The notes under the pieces were generated by a model, which saw only the letters and a list, made by a program, of their open reading frames with translations, had not been told where the DNA came from and ran no database searches. A stretch of 64,000 nt of DNA from Serripes groenlandicus (lineage: Eukaryota; Mollusca; Bivalvia; Cardiida; Cardiidae), in assembly GCA_031761405.1 (NCBI GenBank), contig JASEVX010000012.1, positions 22,216,860 through 22,280,859 of the forward strand, given 5' to 3'. Position 1 is the first letter of the stretch; each line of letters starts with the position of its first letter. A program made the position numbers and the translations under genes. Positions 11,105 through 21,509 of this stretch are shown here, one piece after another.

Positions 11105-11573
11105 TTTCCATTCCACCATATTATAATCTGCAGCAAAAGACTGAAAACATCTAGGCAAAACTATTTGAAAATCTCTGTGATTGACTGTGAGTCCTGCTAT
11201 TGAATTGAGGTGAGAATATTGAGGCAAAAGGAGAAATTGCTCATGGTGAGCAATTTCTCTTTAAGACACAATTCGAGGGCTTGGCGTGAAACAGTTGTAA
11301 TTAAAAACCTATTTTGAAATCCCTGGTTTAGGGGCAATTTTGACCCTTTTGTAAACAATGCAAATTTAGGTGCCATTGCTCAGAACGAGCAATGGCACCT
11401 AAATTCCCATTGTTTACCAAGAAAAATGATTTTAACGCTTATAAAGACTTTATTGCGAGGTGATTAACCTTGGTAAAACATTACCAATTTTAGTTACAAC
11501 CGTTTTACGCCAAGCCCTCAACATTGTTTTCAAAAGCCATATGCTGGAGATGAGTCTGCATGTGGGAAAGGGT
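11105..11573 (-). mobile_element. M1-related copy split by M3
   Basis: The left part to GACACAAT (11273) and the right part from ATTGTTTTCAAAAGCCATAT to GTGGGAAAGGGTTA are separated by a 245-bp palindromic element. Confidence 0.75.
11275..11519. mobile_element. M3 palindromic MITE (GAGGGCTTGGCGT)
   Basis: The TIRs GAGGGCTTGGCGTGAAACAG and CGTTTTACGCCAAGCCCTC are ~27 bp. The inner arm TAGGTGCCATTGCTCAG pairs with CGAGCAATGGCACCTA. It is the only copy in the window. Confidence 0.82.
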
Positions 11574-11945
11574 TAGATATGAATTAAACAAACATGGTCG
11601 CAAAACTCATAAATTATATTATATCAAACATGAAAGAGTATAAATAGCGCGTGTCAAATATTTGAGGTTTGTTTTCTTTACGAGAAAGAATTCAGTTACC
11701 TTGGAAGGATGTTGTGTGGAGAACTCACTGCTGCTAGAAAAACATGTTAATTGAACTTGCCACCTTGAAATAACTGAAACTACCTCGGAAATCGACGTTG
11801 AAGGCCACTCAATCAATGAGAAAGAAATCTTGTTTTTTGTGTGTGTCCCCTATCTTGTTATGATGACACTCTGTTTGTCCGTCATACAGAGGAATAGATA
11901 AGAAAGAGTGAACAGGTCTTTTCCCCACAATATTTCTCTTATTAC
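11574..11945. other. No gene seen
   Basis: AT-rich, with a decayed SINE-like part at ~11745-11815. Otherwise nothing recognised. Confidence 0.45.
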
Positions 11946-12074
11946 TCAACCAAATCCTATATTGTGGGTACTCAAAAGAATCGTCTCACTGAGACGATTC
12001 TTTTGAGTACCCACAACCTAGGGTTTGAATGACAAATAAGGATTTTAGAACATGATAAACGCCCCTCAGCTCTG
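11946..12074 (-). mobile_element. M2 palindromic MITE, inverted, one end lost
   Basis: Core GAATCGTCTCACTGAGACG then ATTC. The end AACGCCCCTCAGCTCTG matches the GAGCTCTAGATAAGGGGCG terminus on the minus strand. Confidence 0.78.
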
Positions 12075-12179
12075 CGTCGTGCATTGTTTGGTGACTTATT
12101 GGCAGGTGATACATTTGTTCCTGCCTTGTTTGTTGCAAGTGGTTTAGTAATTGCTGACCTCCTTGGCAGTCAGGGTTGC

Positions 12180-12308
12180 AGGGTTAGCATGTCGACTGAC
12201 TGGCTGGTGTCAAGATAAATGGACCAGTGGAACTGGTAATTTACCCAGGAAACGCCGTGATATAACTGAAAAATTGTTGAAAGTGGCGTAAAGCACCAAA
12301 CATTCAAT
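12180..12308 (+). mobile_element. SINE tail fragment
   Basis: Ends GCCGTGATATAACTGAAAAA then TTGTTGAAAGTGGCGTAAAG. The head is not recognisable. Confidence 0.55.
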
Positions 12309-12416
12309 TGTTCATTGCAACAATTATGTGTTGATATGTGTGTTCCTTCCTGGTTTGTTGCAACAATAGTGTTGTTAAGTTTGTTACTTCCTTATTTGTT
12401 GCAACAATAGTGTTGT

Positions 12417-13528
12417 TATACCCCCGGTTCCGAAGGAAAGGGGGGGTATACTGTTTTACACATGTCCGTCCTTCCGTCCTTCCTTCCGTCCTTCCGTCCA
12501 TCCGTCCGTAACACTTTCGTTTCCGGGCTATTTCTCTGCAACCGCTTTTTGGAATTTGATGAAACTTCATAGGAAGGATCACCACCAAGTGTAGATGCGC
12601 ATATCGTGTTTGCGTTCCGGTTGGATTATTTTTCACGGAGTTATGGCCCTTTACCCCTATGTATGACTAAATTCATTTCCGGGCTATTTCTCTGCAACCG
12701 CTTTTTGGAATTTGATGAAACTTCATAGGAAGGATCACCACCAAGTGTAGATGCGCATATCGTGTTTGCGTTCCGGTTGGATTCTTTTTCACGGAGTTAT
12801 GGCCCTTTACCCCTATGTATGACTAAATTCATTTCCGGGCTATTTCTCTGCAACCGCTTTTTGGAATTTGATGAAACTTCATAGGAAGGATCACCACCAA
12901 GTGTAGATGCGCATATCGTGTTTGCGTTCCGGTTGGATTATTTTTCACGGAGTTATGGCCCTTTACCCCTATGTATGACTAAATTCATTTCCGGGCTATT
13001 TCTCTGCAACCGCTTTTTGGAATTTGATGAAACTTCATAGGAAGGATCACCACCAAGTGTAGATGCGCATATCGTGTTTGCGTTCCGGTTGGATTATTTT
13101 TCACGGAGTTATGGCCCTTTACCCCACCATCAGGCTATGTATGACTAAATTCATTTCCGGGCTATTTCTCTGCAACCGCTTTTTGGAATTTTATGAAACT
13201 TCATAGGAAGGATCACCACCAAGTGTAGATGCGCATATCGTGTTTGCGTTCCGGTTGGATTATTTTTCACGGAGTTATGGCCCTTTACTCCACCATCAGG
13301 CTATGTATGACTAAATTCATTTCCGGGCTATTTCTCTGCAACCGCTTTTTGGAATTTTATGAAACTTCATAGGAAGGATCACCACCAAGTGTAGATGCGC
13401 ATATCGTGTTTGCGTTCCGGTTGGATGATTTTTCACGGAGTTATGGCCCTTTACCCCACCATCACATATGTCTTTCAAAACATGAGCGGGGGTATCACTA
13501 GTGAGCAGTAGCTCACATATTTCTTGTT
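12417..13528 (+). mobile_element. Helitron-like element, TATACCCCCGG family, six near-identical units
   Basis: The 5' hairpin is TATACCCCCGGTTCC...GGGGGGGTATA, then (GTCCTTCC)n and six ~157-166-bp units starting CATTTCCGGGCTATTTCTC (first at ~12517, last at ~13317). The 3' arm is CGGGGGTATCAC, followed by GTGAGCAGTAGCTCAC and TTTCTTGTT. Units differ at very few positions, so the array is young or homogenised. Confidence 0.8.
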
Positions 13529-13749
13529 AAGTATGTTCCGTCTTTGTTTAATGCAATTATGTTTATCAATAAACAATACATGCAGTTATTGTGGAGTATG
13601 CACCGCTTCAATTCGACCGCAAAGTGATTTACTTCCAAAACGTAAGGACATCAAATTTTATATTAATCTCATCCATTTGTTATAATTTACATATAGGTTG
13701 CTAAATTTGCATGGTCTTTGAAGCCCTTCTGAAATAATGTTGCAGTTGC

Positions 13750-13976
13750 ATTATCTCTTTCGCACCTGCAGACGCATTTTGACTCATTAGCAGCAGACTT
13801 TTGAAAACATTGTGGTCTAACGTGAAATTGCTCATCATGAGCAATTTCTCCTTTGGCAACAATGTTTTCAACATTATTTAACAATTAAGCTATCTTTAAT
13901 GGAGATTTTTCATTTTTTTGTCAATATGTTTTCAAAGTCGTCTGCTGCAGATTTGTTTTAGGTGGGAAGGGTCAAT
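13750..13976 (+). mobile_element. M1 subfamily B copy
   Basis: TCTTTCGCACCTGCAGACGC start and TTTTAGGTGGGAAGGGTCAA end. Hairpin GCTCATCATGAGC. Subfamily B has TIR CCCTTTCCCACCTG in place of CCCTTTCCCTCATA. Confidence 0.78.
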
Positions 13977-14021
13977 GGAAATGACAGAACTTTTAAATCA
14001 ACCAACACAGTAGTGTGAGTT

Positions 14022-14331
14022 TAACCCTGTCACACATACAAAAAATCTTGGTAAAAAAAAATAGAATTCTTAAAAAATGAATGAAAGTACAATTAATTAA
14101 AAGTGTTGGATGTTATAAAACGTTCTCTACTGCAGATATTTCATGTGGGTAACAGGGTTTAACCCTCCCTTTCCCACACATAGACGCTCTCTGATGCCTA
14201 TGACTAAAAGTGGAAAACATTGTGGCAAAATGAGAAATTGCTCGTCTTGAGAAATTTCTTCTTTTGTCACTATGTTTTCAAAAAGCCGTATGCTGAAGAG
14301 GCGTCAGAAAGCTATATGAGAGAAAGGGTTC
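14022..14331. mobile_element. M1 relic and chimeric M1 with two like ends
   Basis: 14022-14161 is a decayed copy (AACCCTGTCACACATAC...GTGGGTAACAGGGTTTAA). 14160-14331 has the 19-bp-spacer end on both sides (ATAGACGCTCTCTGATGCC; GGCGTCAGAAAGC). Confidence 0.72.
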
Positions 14332-14463
14332 ACAGAAAATCACTACTTGTTTAACCCACCAAAATAGGATAGATATGATGTATCTTTTGTGTGTTAGATA
14401 TAGCTGCTTCATTGAAATCAAATCCATCAAAACTATTTTAACAAGACTTATATTGTAAACTTC

Positions 14464-14692
14464 GGAATCCGCTGTGGTCGAGTGGTTAGCGTCGGGGATT
14501 TCGAAACCGGGTGTCCCGGGTTCGATCCCCAGTCGCGGCACTACGGTCATGGTGGAGTGCCCTTGGGCAAGGCACATTTTCTAGCCTAGTACTGGTTTGT
14601 TTACCCAGGGATCATGAATAAGTGAACTGTCGCCGTGATATAACTGAAATAATGTTGAAAGCGGCGTAAAACCCCAATAAATAAATAAATAA
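14464..14692 (+). mobile_element. tRNA-derived SINE, family D, intact with target duplication
   Basis: The head GCTGTGGTCGAGTGGTTAGC and B-box GGGTTCGATCCCC (Ser/Leu-tRNA-like) are followed by body CCTTGGGCAAGGCACATTTT and tail GCCGTGATATAACTGAAATA with (AAAT)n. The 12-bp direct repeats ATTGTAAACTTC at 14452-14463 and 14693-14704 are the target site duplication. Confidence 0.92.
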
Positions 14693-14756
14693 ATTGTAAA
14701 CTTCAAAGAAAAACCATTGTACTTTATAAATCCAGTATCTAATACAGGAAAATTCA

Positions 14757-14879
14757 AACTATTTATCCACATGCAGACACATTTTGTAGCGTTTTCAGTC
14801 ATCATCTTTATAAAAAAAAAGAATTGTGGCATTTTTGAAAACATTGTCGCATAAAGATAAAGCGCTTATTATGAGCAAT
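14757..14879 (+). mobile_element. M1 subfamily B left half (host of the LINE insertion)
   Basis: CCACATGCAGACACATTTTG to CGCTTATTATGAGCAAT. The matching right end, GCTTCTGCTGCAGATTTGTT...GTGGGAAG, is at 17230-17270 beyond the LINE. Confidence 0.62.
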
Positions 14880-15523
14880 CTATAATAATAATAATAAAGA
14901 TTTTATTTATAGATGCCAGCACATTTGGGCCAGTCTTCCATGATTGTGGGCCTTTTTTTTACAATTTACATTTAGACCATTATAACAATTAACTATACAT
15001 ATAAAGAAATGGTGAACAAACAAATGATGAAACATTAAAACCATCATGTAAATCGGTATAGAGACTAAAAATCAAACAAAATGGATGAAAAGTGAGGAGA
15101 AATTTACAGTTTAAGATGTTAGGATGAACATATACATGAATCATACGGAAATAATATCCTTCCCACTTGAGTACGTGACCAACTTAAGTATGCAGTTTTA
15201 AATTTGTTAAATGTGTTAGAGGATCTTACATGTAGGAATCTGATTTCACAGTTTTGGACCAGAATATGACAGAGATTTTCTAGAAAAATCTAGGCTTTGG
15301 AATATATAACATATGTTGATCACTTGATCGTAAATTCCTGTTCTAGTTTTCTGTGAACATGTTACACAAGTTCAGGAGATGAACTGCTTCAAGATTTATA
15401 AACAAATATAGCTTTTTTGAATAAAATTCTGTCCTGGAATTTCATTCAATTATAAGTAGTTTAAAGAGATCATCACTTGGTGTGTCATAAGGTTTGTCAA
15501 GGATTTTTCGAGCTGCTCTATTT

Positions 15524-16433
15524 AGCTCACCTGAGCTTTGCTGAAGGTGAGTTATTGTGATCGCCTTTTGTCCGGCGTCCGTCATGCGTCAACTTCTTCT
15601 CCTCAGTAACCAGTTGGTCAATTGGGATGAAACTTCACAGAAAGCATCCTCTTAATGACCTCACCAGATTTCCTTCACATTTTTGCGATCCATGCAGAAT
15701 TCTGGATTCCATGGCAACGAAATGAAAATTCTTCTTCTCCCAAACTGGTGGGCAGATTTTCAAATAATGTTGTAGAAATGTTCCTTGGATGACCCTCTCA
15801 GATTCCTTCAAGCCATGTTGATTGGTCGAAAAACATGGCCGCAAGGTGGGGGTGGGGCTATTTTGCCTTATATGGCTATAGTGAAAACTTAAAAAATCTT
15901 CTCCTCCGAAAGTGTCAGGCCGATTTTCAAATAATTTTGTAGAAATGTTCCTTGGATGACCCTTTATCAGATTCCTTCAAGCCATGCTGATTGGTCGAAA
16001 AACATGGCCGCCAGGTGGGGCGGGGTTATTTTGCCTTATATGGCTATAGCGAAAACTTAAAAAATCTTTTTCTCCGAAAGTGTCAGGCCGATTTTCAAAT
16101 AATTTTGTAGAAATGTTCCTTAAGTGACCCACTTTCAGATTCCTTCAAGCCATGTTGATTAGTCGAAAAACATGGTAGCCAGTGGGCAGGGCTATTTTGC
16201 ATTATATGGCTATAGTGAAAACTTAAAAAATCTTCTCCTCCAAAAGTGAAAGGCCGATTTTCAAATAATTTTGTGGAAATGTTCCTAGGGAAACCCTCTA
16301 TCAGATTCCTTCAAGCCACGTTGATTGGTCGGAAACTATGGCCGCCAGGGGGCGGGGCTTATATAGCTAAAGTTAAAAAAAAAAATTATCAGGTGAGCTG
16401 ATTTGTTGTCTGTTGTTGTTGTTGTTCTTGTTT
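15524..16433 (+). mobile_element. Helitron-like element, 166-bp repeat family, inside a LINE
   Basis: The 5' hairpin AGCTCACCTGAGC...AGGTGAGTTA is followed by GTCCGGCGTCCGTC, a single-copy leader and about four ~166-bp units. The 3' arm AGGTGAGCTG is followed by (GTT)n and TTCTTGTTTT in place of the usual stem-loop. It interrupts the minus-strand LINE. Confidence 0.75.
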
Positions 16434-16720
16434 TAAATCTATATATAGTGTTTAACAGATTGTCACTGCAATTACCCCAAATTGTACAACAATAGTCAAT
16501 ATGAGGGAGGATGTATGCATTGTAAAACAGTTTTCTTACATGAAGATTTTAATAGCTTCTCATCCTTAGCTGGAGAAGTAGTATAGAATTGCCTTTTTTA
16601 AGTACTTGCTTAATTAACTTGTGTTCATCATTTAAGTTGTGGTCAACATGAATTCCCAACAATTTTTCATATTCAGAGAAAGATATAGTTTGAGAGCAGA
16701 CTTTTAGATTGTTGGTATCA

Positions 16721-17032
16721 TTATACCCCCAGATACATAGTATATGGGGGCTATATAGGAGTCACGCTTGACAGTCGGTCGGTTTGTCAGTTGGTTTGGT
16801 GGTCCGTTGGTCTGTGGACATTTCTTGTGAACACTATTTCTCAGCAACCCTTGGTCAGAATTCAATATAACTTCACAAGAATGATTGATACCAAGCCTAG
16901 TTGTGCATATTGTCGACGTGTTGCACTGAAATTATTTTTAAATGAGTTATGGCCCCTTGAATTTCTCATACATATGTATATTGTCAGGCACCAGCTGGGG
17001 GTATTCATCACCTTCAGTGATATTTCTAGTTG
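16721..17032 (+). mobile_element. Helitron-like element, TATACCCCCAG family, single unit
   Basis: The 5' hairpin TTATACCCCCAGATACATAG...ATGGGGGCTATA is followed by (GTCGGT)n and one ~150-bp unit (AACACTATTTCTCAGCAACC). The 3' arm CTGGGGGTATTCA is followed by CACCTTCAGTG and TTTCTAGTT. It is inserted in the LINE, and its close relative is at 34211. Confidence 0.75.
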
Positions 17033-17229
17033 TCATGGTTATTAGATGGAGAAATCATCATAGCTTTAGTTATTTGGGGGTTTGGCATCATTGAGTATCG
17101 CTTACACTAGTCACTTATTATATCTAGAATGTTTTGAAGGAATTGACATACTTCTCCAACTGACTGGCCTGTTGCACTTATTGTTGTGTAATCAGCAAAT
17201 AAGTCTGTTGATGATGTATTAAGGTGCAG

Positions 17230-17462
17230 TGGAAGGCTTCTGCTGCAGATTTGTTGTATGTGGGAAGCTTAAAATGTCATACCGTTTCCTGTCTTATTAA
17301 CCCTTTCCCACCTGCAGACGCATTTTAATGCAAAGGCTGCAGACGACTTTTGAAAACATTGTTTTCAACTTTATTTAACAATTGAGCTATCTTTTATGGA
17401 GATTTTTTTAGGTTTTTGTCATGATGTTTTCAAAGTCGTCTGCTGCATGTGGGAAAGGGTTA
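17230..17462 (+). mobile_element. M1-B right end, then a complete short M1-B
   Basis: 17230-17270 is the orphan right end. 17298-17462 runs CCCTTTCCCACCTGCAGACG to GCATGTGGGAAAGGGTTAA and lacks the central hairpin. Confidence 0.75.
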
Positions 17463-17605
17463 ACGAGGTTTTGAACAAATTTGAAATCTGGTCATTGGAA
17501 TGGTGATGTTGCTGTGTCGGCAGGCGGGCTTAAGATGAATATTCGGCGGCCGAGCTTCCAACTGTTGTTTCAACTCAATAACTTTCTTATGACTTGAATT
17601 TCATT

Positions 17606-17757
17606 TAACCCCTCTCCCACATACAACATATCTGCAGCAGACGACATTGAAAACGTCTTTTGAAAAATAGCACAATTCTTTTCCTTTGGCAACTATGTTT
17701 TCAAAAGTTGTCTGCTGCAGAGGCTTCAGAAGGCCCCTATATGTGGGAAAGGGTTAA
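17606..17757 (-). mobile_element. M1-related, short
   Basis: AACCCCTCTCCCACATACAA to CTATATGTGGGAAAGGGTTAA; the central hairpin is lost. Confidence 0.72.
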
Positions 17758-18334
17758 AGATAGCTCAGATAAAAAGAAATGGAACCTGTTATTGTATTGG
17801 GGTCATTTTGATCAAGGTCACTAAATCTAAATAGAGATGGCCTTGCCCGGCACTAAATTTCCTGGAATTCCTTGAGTTTTTAATGGAAAATCCCTTCGGT
17901 ATTCGGACAATTTTCCAGGGATACTTTCCATGGACATCTAACTTTCCAGAGATACCTTCAATGGGAATCTCAAAAAGTGATGGGATTTCTGATAGTCTTT
18001 CCATGGACACCCTGGAATGGTTCTGTATGGTTCACTTAAGGAGTATTCGGACAATTACCAACATTTTGCATGTACTCAACACCACCTTGCAATAGCTAAA
18101 ACCATATTTTTAGTTTCCCAAATACTCATTATCTGTATAATTGACCCTGCAATTAAAGACCACCTGTGAATAAAGACCAGATTGTTCACTTCCCATATAC
18201 TTAATTATGCCATAGAGAATATGCTTTCTGTTTTTGCATGCTGTACTATGTCTTGTCTGGCTTTTTACAGATTTAAACTAAAAGATTGGTAAGTAATATA
18301 ATGGCACCCTGCAGCATCGATCCACCCCAGTTAT
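17758..18334. other. Unassigned
   Basis: Short open frames occur on both strands at 17789-18095, with CCATGGACAC and TTCCAGGGATA inverted motifs, so an old repeat is more likely than a gene. An M4 fragment is at 18135-18196. Confidence 0.4.
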
Positions 18335-18883
18335 TTATAACCTCTTCCCAAATACAAGAAATTCGCAGCAGAAGATTTTGAAATGTCTGTGCAAAAACAT
18401 CGAAATTATTTATTATTGAATATAGTTGAAATTTCTCCTTTTGTCACAATGTTTTCAACTTTATTCAATGAAATTTCCATATTTTTGCCTAGGTGTTTTC
18501 GCAGTCGCATGCTACAGATTTGTTGTATTTTTGGGAAAGATTTAGAGAAATTGCAATTCTGTAATTATTATTTAACAGTTCTAATGGGGATTTACCTCCT
18601 TTCCAATGTTAATTGTTTCTTGTCCCTGGCAGATGGTGTTACGGTTTAACCCTTTATCACATGCAGATGCATTTTGACCCATCTTTAGCAGAGGATTTCT
18701 CAAAACATTAAGGCAAAAGGAGATGAGCCATAGCTCATGTTAGCTATTCTCCTTTTGCCACAATGTTATTCACCTATTCAACAATTTGTCTTTCTTTGAT
18801 AGAGATTTTCCAAATGTTTAATTGCCTATAGATATATTCAAAATTGTCTGTCTGTGAGATTTGTTGTATGTGGGGAAAAGGTT
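18335..18883. mobile_element. Two M1-related copies
   Basis: 18338-18545 is diverged (CCTCTTCCCAAATACAAG). 18646-18883 is subfamily B with hairpin GAGCCATAGCTC...; it ends TATGTGGGGAAAAGGTTTTA. Confidence 0.68.
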
Positions 18884-18919
18884 TTATGTTTTGTTAATGA
18901 ATTTTAAATTTTGTTCATT

Positions 18920-18971
18920 GGCCGGATTGCTTAAGCAATTCCGGTCTATAGATTGGCGATGTCCGTCTGTC

Positions 18972-19003
<32 letters not shown>

Positions 19004-19226
19004 AACATTTTGGTTAAAGTTTTAGGTTAGGCAAAATGGTTAAAGTTTCTGGTTAAGCAAAATCTCAGCACAAGAAAGGGTTGCAAACTTGAAACTTTGC
19101 CTGAAGGTAACCAGTAACAAGTTCTATTGATTTCTATTGTTACTTTGACCTTGACCTTAGTTTGTCGATTTTCAAGGTCAAATTGCCGACAATCCGGCCT
19201 TACCGTCTTCAGCGGTTTCTTGTTTT
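18920..19226 (+). mobile_element. Helitron-like element, GGCCGGATTGC family
   Basis: The 5' hairpin is GGCCGGATTGCTTAAGCAAT then TCCGG, followed by (GTCTGTCC)n and one partial double unit (GGTTAAAGTTT, AAACTTGAAACTTTGCC). The 3' arm GACAATCCGGCC is followed by CCGTCTTCAGCGG and TTTCTTGTTTT. Confidence 0.75.
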
Positions 19227-19314
19227 AATGTTTAATATGAAGTATATGTTTGGATGGGTAATTTTGGTTTGTGGTAGACTGTTTCTGGTGAAGGCTTTGT
19301 AAGTTATCTCCCTT

Positions 19315-20208
19315 TATCTCTTTTACACATGTAGACACAATTTAATGCATCTGCAGCAGATCACTTTGAATTTTTTTAGGGGGAAATATTCCTACAATTA
19401 AAGTTTTTATTACTGAAAAAAGTTGAAAACATTAGGGCGATTTCTCCTTTCGCCGCAATGTTTTTAAAAACCTGTTTGCTGCAGAGGCTGAGTTCAGAAA
19501 GTGTCTATATGTGGGAAAGGGTTAAATGTCAAGCAGAGATAGCCGAGTTATTTGTGAAGTTTAATCTTAATCTATATTATCCCTTTCCCACATACAACAA
19601 ACTTGCAGCAGACGACTTTCAAAACATCTAAACAATAATATGGAAAATCTCCCTAAATGAAGACATAATTATATACTTATTGAATAGAGTTGAAAACATT
19701 GTGTCAAAAGGAGAAATTGCTTGTTTTGAGCAATTTCTTCTATTGTCAAAAAGTTTTCAAAGGTCGTCTGCTGCAGAGGCATCAGAAAACGTCTATAATA
19801 TATGGGAAAGGGTTATTTATATTAGTAGTATTATAAACCCCCCACAAAGATATATCTGAACTTTTAAAAATCCAATGGTTAGGATACCAGTTGCAGTCAT
19901 TCAGCGGGATAAGGGTTACCTATATCACAGTTTAATCAATTTACATTGTACTAATTTTGAACAACAAATTTGCAGCAGACGACTTTCAAAACATCTCAAC
20001 AATAATATGGAAAATCCCCCTAAATGAAGACATACTTATTGAATACAGTTGAAAACATTGTGTCAAAAAGAGAAATTGCTTGTTTTCTCCTTTTCTCACA
20101 ATATTTTCAAAAGCCATCTGCCGTCTGCTGCAGTGGTGTCAGAATGCATCTTCAAGTGGGAAAGGATTAAACGTCATCTTCTGCAGATGTGTTCGATTGT
20201 TGGAAAGG
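19315..20208. mobile_element. Cluster of three M1-related copies
   Basis: 19315-19526 (B-like), 19577-19816 (minus, AACAAACTTGCAGCAGACGA) and 19950-20170 (the same subtype lacking its left TIR), then a right-end scrap 20172-20208. The second and third share AAACATCTxAACAATAATAT, which points to one recent subfamily. Confidence 0.72.
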
Positions 20209-20688
20209 GTATTTTAAATTAACACCAACAATTAAAACATTGAGAAGAATCTATAAGTTTAATTATAATCTGTTAATTATAGATTTAAACTCACATTTAT
20301 CATTTTTTAAAAAGTTTTGGAAAATCATTGCATTGAGAAAAAGGGAGTTTCCAAAGGAAATGATTTATTATCTTTTATTCATCATTATATCATAATCACT
20401 CAAATAATATGAAACTTCTGAAGTTTATTGTTTCAGTCCAATACATCATTTTAGCTGACACTTCCTTTTTTTATTCCCTTTCTTGTTAACTCGTTTTTAG
20501 ATTCATGTTTATTGAAAGAATCGGTAAGAAAAAAAGGTACTGGGAAGAATTGAATGAAACAAATGAAAATATTTTTTATAGACAATGTGGAAAGTATTAT
20601 GATAAATGTAAAAGAAAAAAATCAATATGCGCATTTTCTCCTTTTTCAACATTGAGTTTAAAAGTGGTCCATGTAAGAGCGCCCAACA
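20209..20688. other. Unassigned AT-rich stretch
   Basis: Lys/Asn/Ile-rich open frames (20189-20395, 20505-20774) reflect base composition. No family motif was seen. Confidence 0.45.
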
Positions 20689-20896
20689 TTAACCCTTTCC
20701 CTCGTCCGACAATTCTGCAGCAGCAGACGACTTTGAACATATTTTGTCAAAAAGTAGAAAATCTATATAATTGAATGGATAACCTAATTGACTCAAAGTG
20801 GAAAACATTGTGGCAAAAGGAGAAATTGCTAGTTTTGAGCAATTTCTTCTTTTGTCACTATGTTTTGAAAAGGCGTCTATATGAGGGAAAAGGTTA
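20689..20896 (-). mobile_element. M1, partial right arm deletion
   Basis: CCCTTTCCCTCGTCCGACAA to GAGGGAAAAGGTTAA. The inner CTGCAG repeat is lost on the right, and CAG is tripled on the left (CTGCAGCAGCAGACG). Confidence 0.85.
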
Positions 20897-21005
20897 AGGA
20901 AAGGATAGAAATTATTATGAATATGTATGAATTACAAATTACAATTGTCATCTTTATATATAAACATAAGATCATTGTAAAACTGCAAACTTGTACATTT
21001 TTTTC

Positions 21006-21075
21006 CCATTAGAAAAACGTTTTTGTCAATGTATTCTGCACCTGGCAACATCTGCAGCTTTTTGAAAACATGAGA
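21006..21075 (+). repeat. Paralogous empty site for the DIRS insertion
   Basis: The sequence CATTAGAAAAACGTTTTTGTC, continuing as CAATGTATTCTGCACC, equals the left flank of the DIRS (21328-21346) joined to the right flank (27945-27967). The element therefore entered a T run of a repeat of which this is an unoccupied copy. Confidence 0.75.
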
Positions 21076-21084
21076 TTATATATA

Positions 21085-21291
21085 TTACCCTTTCCCACAT
21101 ACATACTCTATCTGATGCCTCTAATGCAGATGAGTTTAGAAAACATAATGAGCAATTTCTCCTTTTGCACCAGTGTTAATTTTCAACTCTTTTTAGTATT
21201 TACACATAGAGATTTCTCCTTATTTCTTTTTGCAAAGATGTTTTCAAAATCGTCTGCTGCAGAATTGTTGTATGTGGGAAAGGGATAAACA
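21085..21291 (+). mobile_element. M1-related copy just before the DIRS
   Basis: CCCTTTCCCACATACATACT to GTATGTGGGAAAGGGATAA. Confidence 0.7.
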
Positions 21292-21360
21292 GGATATCAT
21301 GTAGAACTGAAAAGTTAAAACATTTTGTCATTAGAAAAACGTTTTTATGTCAAAAATACA

Positions 21361-21509
21361 TTACCAGTCATTTATTACCTGATATATACATCTCCTAACC
21401 CTTAATTCATCCAGAAAAAGAACTCGCCTAGCGTATCCCTCACGCCTGTGTGATATACACGGTCACCGGTAAATACCGGTGCACGAGGTCAACGTGTCAC
21501 TTTTAGTTT
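21361..21509 (+). repeat. DIRS left inverted terminal repeat
   Basis: It runs from TTACCAGTCATTTATTACC to GTGTCACTTTTAGTTT and is the reverse complement of 27756-27903 with few mismatches. It contains an inner palindrome, ACCGGTAAATACCGGT. Confidence 0.93.

Larger units (their letters stand above)
14880..17225 (-). pseudogene. 5'-truncated non-LTR retrotransposon (LINE) RT remnant
   Basis: Read on the minus strand in three blocks: 17225-17033, 16720-16434 and 15523-14880, separated by two Helitron-like insertions. Block 1 reads TDLFADYTTISATGQSV, the region of the RT [YF]ADD box but with Asp-to-Tyr in the second position. Block 2 reads EYEKLLGIHVDHNLN and ILPHIDYCCTIWGNC. Block 3 begins RAARKILDKPYDTPSDDLFK and then decays through stops to a 3' UTR ending AATAAA and (TTA)n. 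These are typical C-terminal landmarks of CR1/Jockey-type LINEs, but the clade is not resolved. It is dead: it carries stops, frameshifts and a mutated catalytic box. Confidence 0.78.

Noticed and set aside
12500..13450. CRISPR-like array of regular repeats
   Set aside because: Units of ~160 bp are directly adjacent without unique spacers and lie in a eukaryotic Helitron-like element.
14464..14540. Ser/Leu-type tRNA gene
   Set aside because: Part of a SINE with a 12-bp target duplication.
20189..20774. Two Lys/Ile/Asn-rich ORFs
   Set aside because: Composition follows AT-rich DNA; no motif, and the second runs into a MITE.
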